Shown here piece by piece: positions 1 to 5,680 of a DNA stretch of 11,550 nucleotides. The DNA is taken from assembly GCA_035761805.1 (NCBI GenBank), contig DASTQL010000109.1, positions 1 to 11,550 of the forward strand. The letters are read 5' to 3'. The position numbers and the translations under genes are program-made. The notes under the pieces are model-generated. The model saw only the letters and a list, made by a program, of their open reading frames with translations. It was not told the DNA's origin and ran no database searches. Every line of letters begins with the position of its first letter. Positions within the stretch are counted from its first letter, which is position 1. Source of the stretch: DASTQL01 sp035761805. Lineage in GTDB: Bacteria; Actinomycetota; Actinomycetes; Jiangellales; Jiangellaceae.

Positions 1-784
1 CCGGACCGAGGTGGCCGAGATCAACGACGTGCTCGCGTCGTTCGACCTCCAGAACCCGATGGACGTCGAGTTCGGGCCGGACGGGTCGCTGTACGTGCTC
101 AACTACGGCAACGGGTTCTTCGGCCAGAACCAGCCCGGCGCTGAGCTCGTCCGGATCGACTACCTGGGCGCCACGCGAGGGGGGCGGACCGGCAACTTCG
201 CTCCGACGGTGAGCATCGAGGCCGACACCACGAATGGACTCGCTCCGCTCACGGTCAACTTCACGAGCGACGTGAGCGACCCCGAGAACCAGAAGCTCCG
301 CTACGAGTGGGACTTCAACGCGGACGGCAAGGTCGACTCGCGCGCGTCCAACCCCACGTACACGTTCACCGAGAACGGCGTGTTCAACGCGACGCTCAAG
401 GTGACCGACCAGGGTGGGCGCTCCGGGACCGACTACGTGACGATCATCGTCGGCAACACGCCACCGGTTGTCGAGTTCCTCACTCCGCAGGACGGCGACG
501 CGTTCGCCTTCGGCGATGCGGTGCCGTTCGAGGTCAGCGTGACAGACGACCAGCCGGTCGACTGCTCGCGCGTGCAGGTGACCTACATCCTGGGTCACGA
601 CACGCACGGCCACCCGCTGACGACGGCGTTCGGCTGCACCGGCACGATCCAGACCTCGTCCGGCGGCCATGACCCCGGCGCGAACCTCAGCGGCGTCTTC
701 GTCGCCGAGTACACCGACGACCCAGGCGACGGCCTGCCGCCGCTCACGGGGTCGGACGAGGTCGTCCTCGTGCCGACCGGCTAG
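1..784 (+). CDS. C-terminal part of a PQQ-type sugar dehydrogenase-like protein with PKD domain (5' truncated by window)
   Basis: The reading frame is already open at base 2 and ends at TAG 782-784, so only the last 260 residues are visible. The first ~55 residues (NPMDVEFGPDGSLYVLNYG, then GAELVRIDYLG) match the last blade of glucose/sorbosone dehydrogenase beta-propellers. Roughly bases 200-470 encode a PKD domain (YEWDFNADGKVD, then PTYTFTENGVFNATLKVTD). The final ~100 residues form another beta-rich segment with two Cys (DCSRVQV and FGCTGT) and several His (GHDTHGHP), possibly a metal or disulfide site. In Actinomycetota such modules usually belong to very large secreted proteins, often with a ThuA-like domain, acting on extracellular sugars. 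The signal peptide and catalytic part would lie before this window, so substrate and localisation are inferred. The GTG at base 11 is internal and not the true start. Confidence 0.85.
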   Translation, partial: RTEVAEINDVLASFDLQNPMDVEFGPDGSLYVLNYGNGFFGQNQPGAELVRIDYLGATRGGRTGNFAPTVSIEADTTNGLAPLTVNFTSDVSDPENQKLRYEWDFNADGKVDSRASNPTYTFTENGVFNATLKVTDQGGRSGTDYVTIIVGNTPPVVEFLTPQDGDAFAFGDAVPFEVSVTDDQPVDCSRVQVTYILGHDTHGHPLTTAFGCTGTIQTSSGGHDPGANLSGVFVAEYTDDPGDGLPPLTGSDEVVLVPTG

Positions 785-1033
785 CGACGACGTTCGGGGG
801 GCGCCGCCACGGCGGCGCCCCCCGCGCGTTCATACGGTCGGCTGAAACACCTGGCCGCGGGCGGGCCAGAGCCTGAGCCCACATCGCCGTCGAGCATCTG
901 CGCCCCTGGCGCGCGGGCGGAAGGGAGACAGCGCCCGGCCACGGACAAGTCGCCCAGCGCTCCGCGACCACCCCCGCCCAACGGGACATCCTTCGCGCCC
1001 TGGACCTCCCCGAACCGCCACGCCTACGGCCGG
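785..1033. other. Intergenic gap between convergent genes, possible protein-coding relic
   Basis: This 249-bp gap separates convergent genes. It holds the hairpin at 796-823 and no gene that I can support. In plus frame 1, after a TGA at 874, the translation from 877 runs without a stop and contains TTPAQRDILRALDLPEPPRL (about 967-1026). That reads like natural protein, and its style recalls the C-terminal end of some actinobacterial transposases. There is no start codon with a ribosome-binding site, and the frame runs into the opposing gene. It may be a decayed gene remnant or a chance high-GC frame. The family assignment is a weak impression only. Confidence 0.3.
796..823. terminator. GC-rich hairpin after the PKD-protein gene
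   Basis: A perfect 13-bp inverted repeat, GGGGGGCGCCGCC and GGCGGCGCCCCCC, is separated by only AC. It begins 12 bases after the TAG stop. It is followed by GCGCGTT rather than a T-run, so it resembles the T-poor hairpin terminators common in high-GC actinobacteria. Being symmetric, it could also stop transcription coming from the minus-strand unit ending at 1034. Confidence 0.7.
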
Positions 1034-1675
1034 TCAACCCACGAACAGGCCGAGCACGTCGGCCGACCGCCCCAGCACCGACCCGTACGCGGCGTCGAGG
1101 CGTTGCCACGCGCCCGCGGCCCGGAGCACCACCTCGCCGGCCGGGGGGTCGCCGAGGAAGCCGTACGACTCCGCGGCATGCGCCAGCCGGACGGGCACCC
1201 CACCGGCGAGCTCGCGGGCCCACACGTCCGCGGCCAGCGACTCGAGGGCGGCCCGCGGCGGCGGGGGACCGCCAGCCCCAGCGGCGCGGTCCCGGAACTC
1301 CGACACCCCTTCGGCCACCCGGTCCGAGACCTCGCGCGCCGCCAGCCGGGCCACCTCGGCCCAGCCCGCGCTCGGGGGCAGGCCGGCGGTCCAGCGCAGC
1401 GCCGGGACGGGCGGCGGCAGCTCCAGCTCCGCCCCCGCAGCCGCGAAGCGGGCCACCAGCGTCCCGGCCTCGACCACCTCGTCCAGGTCCGCGGGTTCGG
1501 CCAGCACGGCCGCTCGCAGGGCGAGCGCGTCGAACGGCGTCTCGGCGAAGAACCCGGCCACCCGTCCACGCGCGACGACCCGCACCACCGCCTCGGCGTC
1601 GAAGCGCGAGACCCGTCGGGCATAGGTCGACAGGTCACGGCCGACGCTCGGGTCCCCCAACAGCAGCACGCTCAC
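1034..1675 (-). CDS. Conserved-type hypothetical protein, last gene of the thioesterase unit
   Basis: This gene encodes 213 residues, Ala/Val/Arg-rich, with no signal peptide, no membrane segment and no catalytic motif that I recognise. The start is the GTG at 1675-1673, which overlaps the upstream thioesterase stop in a GTGA arrangement, so translation is probably coupled. The N-terminal half (MSVLLLGDPSVGRDLSTYAR, FDAEAVVRVVARGRVAGFF) looks alpha/beta. The middle has a Pro-rich linker (GAGGPPPPRA, about residues 132-141), and the C-terminal half looks helical (AGEVVLRAAGAWQRLDAAYG). A hypothetical protein of similar size (Rv2474c) lies beside the thioesterase of the mycobacterial ettA region as I remember it. 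This could be its counterpart, but I cannot confirm homology. Codon use matches its neighbours. Function unknown. Confidence 0.8.
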   Translation of the reverse strand: MSVLLLGDPSVGRDLSTYARRVSRFDAEAVVRVVARGRVAGFFAETPFDALALRAAVLAEPADLDEVVEAGTLVARFAAAGAELELPPPVPALRWTAGLPPSAGWAEVARLAAREVSDRVAEGVSEFRDRAAGAGGPPPPRAALESLAADVWARELAGGVPVRLAHAAESYGFLGDPPAGEVVLRAAGAWQRLDAAYGSVLGRSADVLGLFVG

Positions 1676-2070
1676 GTCTCCTGGAACCTCTCCAGCACGA
1701 CGCGCTCCCCGGGCGTGAGCCGGCGGGGTCCGTGCGCCGCCAGGTCGTAGGACACCAGGATGCTGGTCGCCCGTGCGACCGTGGCGCCGTCCGCCTTCAC
1801 CTCGTACGCGAGGTCGTACGAAGAGGTGCCGATACGGGTCACCCAGACCTCGACCACCAGCGGATCGGTCCGGAACGGCACCGGCTTCAGGTAGTCGATC
1901 TCCTGGTGCACCACGACCGCTGCCTCGTGCGCGGCCCGCGAGTCGGTCGCATAGGTGTGCGCCCAGTCGACCCGGGCCTCCTGCAGGTACTCGACGAAGG
2001 TGACGTTGTTGACGTGGCCGTAGCCGTCGAGGTCGTCGAATCGGACGGCGCAGGGGAACAGGTGCCGCAT
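1672..2070 (-). CDS. Acyl-CoA thioesterase, hotdog fold (4HBT/FadM-like), second tandem copy
   Basis: This gene encodes 132 residues, the usual size for a single-hotdog thioesterase. The hallmark FDDLDGYGHVNNVTFVEYLQ at residues 11-30 contains the probable catalytic Asp15 and the HVNN turn, followed by the EAR helix (residues 31-33). The family hydrolyses acyl-CoA to free acid and CoA in the cytosol, but the chain length cannot be read from sequence. The ATG at 2070-2068 shares one base with the TGA of the upstream paralogue (TGATG), and its own stop overlaps the GTG of the next gene, giving three coupled genes. The frame stays open upstream to 2640, but that extension is the antisense and out-of-frame shadow of the neighbouring thioesterase gene and was discarded. 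Confidence 0.9.
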   Translation of the reverse strand: MRHLFPCAVRFDDLDGYGHVNNVTFVEYLQEARVDWAHTYATDSRAAHEAAVVVHQEIDYLKPVPFRTDPLVVEVWVTRIGTSSYDLAYEVKADGATVARATSILVSYDLAAHGPRRLTPGERVVLERFQET

Positions 2071-2522
2071 CAGGCCGCTCTCCGGTCCGGCGTGGGGCCG
2101 TCGGGGTCGAGGAAGGCCTCCAGGACGGCCCGCTCCTCGGGTCGGACCCGTCTCGGGCGCTCCGCCTCGAGGTCGTACGGGACGAGGACCGACGAGGCGA
2201 CGACGTACACGGTCCGGGACCCGTCGTCGCCGAGGTCGAGCACCTCGTAGCCGAGCGTGAACGACGCGGCCCCCACCCGGCTGCTCCACGTCTCGACCCG
2301 GACCGGTGCCGGCCGGAAGAGCAGCGGCGCCCGGTAGGCCACCTGGTGCCTGGCCACCACGACCCCGGCCGCGAGCTCCTCCGCTCCGTGCCTCGGCGCG
2401 TGGACGAAGAGCATGTCCACCCGCGCCTCCTGCAGGTAGCGCAGGTAGACGACGTTGTTCACGTGGCCGAAGGCGTCCATGTCCGACCACCGCATGGGTA
2501 CGTGGCACACGTGTCTCGTCAC
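2070..2522 (-). CDS. Acyl-CoA thioesterase, hotdog fold (4HBT/FadM-like), first tandem copy
   Basis: This gene encodes 150 residues. RWSDMDAFGHVNNVVYLRYL (residues 11-30) carries the hotdog signature with probable catalytic Asp16, followed by QEARVD. It shares YLQEARVD and the pattern PRR-x-x-P-x-ER-x-VLE-x-F near its C-terminus with the next gene, so the two are tandem paralogues that have since diverged. The start is GTG at 2522-2520, supported by an AGGAGGA Shine-Dalgarno sequence at 2537-2531 with an 8-base spacer. Likely role: cytosolic hydrolysis of acyl-CoA or a related thioester. It begins the three-gene minus-strand unit ending at 1034 and is divergent from the DedA gene. No clear promoter is seen in the 54-base gap, so one may lie inside the DedA reading frame. 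Confidence 0.9.
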   Translation of the reverse strand: MTRHVCHVPMRWSDMDAFGHVNNVVYLRYLQEARVDMLFVHAPRHGAEELAAGVVVARHQVAYRAPLLFRPAPVRVETWSSRVGAASFTLGYEVLDLGDDGSRTVYVVASSVLVPYDLEAERPRRVRPEERAVLEAFLDPDGPTPDRRAA

Positions 2523-2530
2523 GCGTCACA

Positions 2531-2537
2531 TCCTCCT
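2531..2537 (-). promoter_or_regulatory. Shine-Dalgarno site that fixes the first thioesterase start
   Basis: On the minus strand this reads AGGAGGA, 8 bases before the GTG at 2522. It is a near-ideal ribosome-binding site and argues against the in-frame GTG four codons later. Confidence 0.75.
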
Positions 2538-2576
2538 GTACGGGTGGGGCGGGCGCGGACCGGGCAGGGTGTGCGG

Positions 2577-3230
2577 GTGCACGTTCTCCAGGCGGACACC
2601 GAAGGCCTCGTCGGCTGGGTGCTCGACGTGGTGGAGTCACTCGGCGCCCTCGGGGTCGCCGCCCTCGTGCTGCTCGAGACGGTCGTCCCGCCGATCCCGA
2701 GCGAGGTGGTGCTGCCCCTCGCCGGCTTCCTCGTGCAGCAGGACCGGCTCTCGCTGCCCGCCGTCCTGCTGGCGACCACCACCGCGTCGGTGCTCGGGGC
2801 GCTGCTGCTGTACGGGGCGGGGCGCGGCCTCGGGGAGCGACGAACGCGGGCGATCCTCGTGCGGGTTCCGCTCGTCGAGCACCGGGACGTCGACCGGGCC
2901 GAGGAGTGGTTCGACCGCCGTGGCGAGGTGGCGGTGCTGGTGGGCCGGCTGGTGCCGGGGGTGCGGAGCCTGGTCTCCCTGCCGGCCGGCACCCGCCGCA
3001 TGCCGGTGACCCGCTTCGTCCTGCTCACGGCGCTGGGCAGCGGCATCTGGAACACCCTGCTCGTCGGCGCGGGGATGGCGCTCGGCACGCAGTACCGGCT
3101 CGTCGCCGACTACGTCGACGTCGTCGACCGGTTGCTCGTCGCGGGAGCAGCCGTGGCGATCGTGGTCTTCGTCGGGCACCGCCTCCGGCGCCGCGGTCGG
3201 GTCCGGGACGAAGACGCACCCATGCCGTGA
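2577..3230 (+). CDS. DedA/VTT-family integral membrane protein
   Basis: This gene encodes 217 residues from the chosen GTG at 2577. Residues 33-51 (LETVVPPIPSEVVLPLAGF) are the DedA re-entrant motif with the conserved Glu and Pro residues. Residues 123-138 (GRLVPGVRSLVSLPAG) give the second DedA signature with two conserved Arg. Hydrophobic segments lie around residues 22-38, 60-82, 145-170 and 187-205, and the C-terminus is Arg-rich and presumably cytoplasmic. The family lies in the plasma membrane. Members are linked to lipid-carrier flipping, membrane homeostasis and proton-motive-force balance, but the substrate here is unknown. Alternative in-frame GTG starts are at 2571 and 2544; the purine-rich CAGGG before 2577 is only a modest ribosome site. 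The stop at 3228-3230 directly abuts the opposing EttA stop. Confidence 0.88.
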   Translation: MHVLQADTEGLVGWVLDVVESLGALGVAALVLLETVVPPIPSEVVLPLAGFLVQQDRLSLPAVLLATTTASVLGALLLYGAGRGLGERRTRAILVRVPLVEHRDVDRAEEWFDRRGEVAVLVGRLVPGVRSLVSLPAGTRRMPVTRFVLLTALGSGIWNTLLVGAGMALGTQYRLVADYVDVVDRLLVAGAAVAIVVFVGHRLRRRGRVRDEDAPMP

Positions 3231-3240
3231 TCAGTCACGG
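3225..3240. terminator. Small symmetric hairpin across two abutting convergent stop codons
   Basis: CCGTGA and TCACGG form a 6-bp inverted repeat around TCAG. It contains the DedA TGA (3228-3230) and the minus-strand EttA TGA (3233-3231). It is short and lacks a T-run, so terminator activity in either direction is only a possibility. Confidence 0.3.
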
Positions 3241-4907
3241 GTGAGCTTGCGGTAGGTGACCCGGTGCGGCCGGGCCGCCTCCGCACCCAGCCGGTCGATC
3301 TTGTTCTTCTCGTACGACTCGAAGTTGCCCTCGAACCAGAACCACCGGGACGGGTCCTCGTCGTCGCCCTCCCAGGCCAGGATGTGGGTGGCGACGCGGT
3401 CGAGGAACCACCGGTCGTGCGAGGTGATCACGGCGCAGCCGGGGAACTCCAGCAGGGCGTTCTCCAGCGACTGCAGCGTCTCGACGTCGAGGTCGTTGGT
3501 CGGCTCGTCGAGCAGGATGAGGTTGCCGCCCTGCTTGAGGGTGAGCGCGAGGTTGAGCCGGTTGCGCTCGCCGCCGGAGAGCACGCCCGCGGGCTTCTGC
3601 TGGTCCGGGCCCTTGAAGCCGAAGGCGGCGACGTAGGCCCGGCTGGGCATCTCGACGTGGCCGACCTTGATGTGGTCCAGGCCGTCGGAGACGAGCTCCC
3701 AGACGGTCTTCCTGGGGTCCAGACCCGCTCGCGACTGGTCCACGTAGGACAGCCGGACCGTCTCGCCGATGCGCAGCACGCCCTCGTCCGGCTGCTCCTC
3801 ACCGATGATCATCTTGAACAGCGTGGTCTTGCCCACCCCGTTCGGGCCGATCACCCCGACGATGCCGTTGCGCGGCAGGGTGAAGGACACGTCGTGCATG
3901 AGCGTCCGGTCGCCGAAGCCCTTGCCGAGGCCCTGGGCCTCGACCACCACGCTGCCCAGGCGCGGACCCGGCGGGATCTGGATCTCTTCGAAGTCCAGCT
4001 TCCGGTGCCTGTCCGCCTCGGCCGCCATCTCCTCGTAGCGCTCGAGCCGCGCCCGCTGCTTGGTCTGCCGCCCCTTGGCGTTGGAGCGGACCCACTCCAG
4101 CTCCTCCTTGAGGCGCTTCTGCCGCTTGGCGTCCTTGGCTCCCTCGACCTTGAGCCGCGCGGCCTTGGTCTCCAGGTACGTGGAGTAGTTCCCCTGGTAC
4201 GGGTAGGCGCGCCCACGGTCGAGCTCGAGGATCCACTGAGCGACGTTGTTGAGGAAGTAGCGGTCGTGGGTGACCGCCACCACGGTCCCGGCGTACTTCT
4301 CCAGGTGCTGCTCGAGCCACTGGACGCTCTCGGCGTCGAGGTGGTTGGTGGGTTCGTCCAGCAGCAGGAGGTCTGGTGCCTCGAGCAACAGCTTGCACAG
4401 CGCGACCCGCCGCCGCTCGCCGCCGGAGAGCACCGTGACGTCGGCGTCACCGGGCGGGCACCGCAGGGCGTCCATGGCCTGCTCGAGCTGGGAGTCGAGG
4501 TCCCAGGCGTTACGGTGGTCGAGCTGCTCCTGCAGCCGGCCCATCTCGTCGAGCAGCGCGTCGGAGTACTCGACCGCCATCTTCTCGGCGATCTCGTTGA
4601 AGCGGTCGAGCATCGCCTTGGTCTCGGCGACGCCCTCCTCGACGTTTCCGAGCACGGTCTTGTCCTCGTTGAGCGAGGGCTCCTGCTGGAGGATGTCGAC
4701 GGTGTAGCCGGGGCTCAGCACGGCGTCGCCGTTCGACGGCTGGTCGAGACCCGCCATGATCTTGAGCACGCTGGACTTGCCGGCCCCGTTGGGACCGACG
4801 ACACCGATCTTGGCGCCGGGCAGGAAGGACAGCGTGACGTCGTCGAGGATGACCTTGTCGCCGTGCGCCTTGCGCGCCTTGCGCATCGTGTAGATGTACT
4901 CAGCCAT
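3231..4907 (-). CDS. ettA: Energy-dependent translational throttle protein EttA (ABC-F ATPase)
   Basis: This gene encodes 558 residues, the normal EttA length. It has two ABC domains: Walker A GPNGAGKS at residues 38-45, signature LSGGERRRVAL at 160-170 and Walker B LLLLDEPTNHLD at 180-191. The second domain has GPNGVGKT, LSGGERNRLNL and LILLDEPTNDLD. The linker carries the basic P-site tRNA interaction stretch EWVRSNAKGRQTKQRARLER, typical of EttA. There is no membrane segment, so old annotations as a macrolide exporter do not fit. The family binds the ribosomal E site and gates the first elongation steps according to the ADP/ATP ratio. The start is the ATG at 4907-4905. An upstream extension to 4994 was rejected because MAEYIYTMRKARK is the conserved N-terminus. 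No Shine-Dalgarno is visible, so the mRNA may be leaderless. The gene follows the SSB gene on the same strand. Confidence 0.97.
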   Translation of the reverse strand: MAEYIYTMRKARKAHGDKVILDDVTLSFLPGAKIGVVGPNGAGKSSVLKIMAGLDQPSNGDAVLSPGYTVDILQQEPSLNEDKTVLGNVEEGVAETKAMLDRFNEIAEKMAVEYSDALLDEMGRLQEQLDHRNAWDLDSQLEQAMDALRCPPGDADVTVLSGGERRRVALCKLLLEAPDLLLLDEPTNHLDAESVQWLEQHLEKYAGTVVAVTHDRYFLNNVAQWILELDRGRAYPYQGNYSTYLETKAARLKVEGAKDAKRQKRLKEELEWVRSNAKGRQTKQRARLERYEEMAAEADRHRKLDFEEIQIPPGPRLGSVVVEAQGLGKGFGDRTLMHDVSFTLPRNGIVGVIGPNGVGKTTLFKMIIGEEQPDEGVLRIGETVRLSYVDQSRAGLDPRKTVWELVSDGLDHIKVGHVEMPSRAYVAAFGFKGPDQQKPAGVLSGGERNRLNLALTLKQGGNLILLDEPTNDLDVETLQSLENALLEFPGCAVITSHDRWFLDRVATHILAWEGDDEDPSRWFWFEGNFESYEKNKIDRLGAEAARPHRVTYRKLTRD

Positions 4908-4916
4908 AGGGCGTCC

Positions 4917-4947
4917 AGCGTACGGCCTGCCGCCCTGCTCGCCCCAA
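4917..4947 (-). promoter_or_regulatory. Possible leaderless promoter for ettA
   Basis: On the minus strand, TACGCT (4922-4917, fitting the actinobacterial -10 TANNNT) ends 9 bases before the ATG at 4907, and TTGGGG (4947-4942) lies 19 bases further upstream. With no Shine-Dalgarno present, transcription could start at or beside the ATG. The -35 match is weak. Confidence 0.35.
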
Positions 4948-4954
4948 TCGTCGG

Positions 4955-4992
4955 GCGCGGCCCGGGCCGGAGGGGACGGGCCCGGGCCGCGC
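4955..4992. terminator. GC-rich hairpin between the SSB gene and ettA
   Basis: A 14-bp perfect inverted repeat, GCGCGGCCCGGGCC (4955-4968) and GGCCCGGGCCGCGC (4979-4992), encloses a 10-base loop. It begins 5 bases past the SSB stop on the minus strand. There is no T-run. It could end the SSB transcript or attenuate read-through into ettA, which has its own candidate promoter just after it. Confidence 0.55.
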
Positions 4993-4997
4993 ACCGT

Positions 4998-5549
4998 TCA
5001 GGCGGCGGTGTCGCGGGACACCCCGCCCGGCTCGGCTGCGATCAGGGGTCCGCTGTCCGGCAGCGGGCCTCCGTCGGCCAGCGCGTCGAGGTCGTCGTCG
5101 AGGTCGTCGGCGTCGCGAGGCTCGATGTCCCCGCGGGCCGGGCCGACCCCGTCCTCGAGGTCGCGGCGGTCCGGCTCGGCCGGCCGGTGCGTCCGGATCT
5201 TGCGGAACATGGCGATGCCCTTGCTGAGGTCGTGCCCGACGTGGACGCCCTCGATCTCGGCGACGGTGCCGGACCCGCGCTCGTTGTCCCAGCTGGTGAC
5301 CCGGAGCCGGCCCACCACGACGACGGGATCGCCCTTGCCGAGCGAGGACGTGAGGTTGTCGGCGAGCGCCCGCCAGCAGACGACCGTGTAGAACGACGTG
5401 GGCCCGTCGCCCCAGCGACCGGTCGTGCGGTCCAGCCGCCGCGGCGTCGTCGCGAGCCGGAACTTGGCCAGCGTGGCCCCGCTCTGCGTGACCTTGTGCT
5501 CGGGGGTCGTCGCGACGTTGCCGACGACGGTGACGTAGGTCTCGCTCAT
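4998..5549 (-). CDS. Single-stranded DNA-binding protein paralogue (SSB fold, atypical C-terminus)
   Basis: This gene encodes 183 residues. An OB fold covers about residues 1-112: MSETYVTVVGNVATTPEHK at the start, FRLATTPRR, TSFYTVVCWRALADNLTSSL at 51-70, and GDPVVVVGRLRVTSWDNERG. The order of strands and the VGN, WR-LA-N and G-V-G-L elements are classic SSB. The tail (about 121-183) is low-complexity and acidic (DADDLDDDLDALAD) but ends GGVSRDTAA, not the DDDIPF-like tip that recruits repair and replication partners. It is therefore probably a second, specialised SSB rather than the replicative one, like the paralogue beside ettA in mycobacteria (Rv2478c, from memory). The start is ATG 5549-5547 after AGGAGG at 5559-5554, with a short 4-base spacer. 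The frame is open far upstream, but that extension lies antisense and over the neighbouring GTPase gene. Confidence 0.92.
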   Translation of the reverse strand: MSETYVTVVGNVATTPEHKVTQSGATLAKFRLATTPRRLDRTTGRWGDGPTSFYTVVCWRALADNLTSSLGKGDPVVVVGRLRVTSWDNERGSGTVAEIEGVHVGHDLSKGIAMFRKIRTHRPAEPDRRDLEDGVGPARGDIEPRDADDLDDDLDALADGGPLPDSGPLIAAEPGGVSRDTAA

Positions 5550-5631
5550 CGCGCCTCCTGCGCATCCGTGGGTGAGGAGGTCACCGATGCTGGACGAGCA
5601 GGGACGGGACCGGCAGCCACCGGCACCGCAC

Positions 5632-5667
5632 TGTGGACGGACCCGGCGGGTCCACGGACCTGTGGAC
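5632..5667. repeat. Two direct TGTGGAC repeats with an intervening inverted copy upstream of the SSB gene
   Basis: TGTGGAC occurs at 5632-5638 and 5661-5667, with GTCCAC between them at 5650-5655. Nested within is GGACCC-GGC-GGGTCC at 5639-5653. Alternative hairpins can form (5633-5655 or 5650-5667), a design that could act as terminator for the GTPase gene ending at 5681 or as a binding site upstream of the SSB gene. On the minus strand both copies read GTCCACAG, sharing GTCCACA with DnaA boxes of the TTGTCCACA type. Confidence 0.45.
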
Positions 5668-5680
5668 GCTCCCGCTCGAG

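Noticed and set aside
744..1223. Minus-strand open frame bridging the gap and the unknown protein gene
   Set aside because: Its translation is almost all Arg, Gly, Ala and Pro, it has no ribosome site, and it overlaps both the PKD gene end and the coupled minus gene.
2071..2640. N-terminal extension of the second thioesterase
   Set aside because: The family domain begins at the ATG at 2070, and the extension would overlap the first thioesterase gene in another frame.
3231..4907. Macrolide-resistance or transport function for the ABC protein
   Set aside because: It has two fused ATPase domains and no membrane domain, and the linker and length match EttA rather than antibiotic-resistance ABC-F proteins.
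4908..4994. N-terminal extension of EttA to 4994
   Set aside because: EttA homologues start at the MAEYIYTM-like sequence, and the extra residues would come from the hairpin region between genes.
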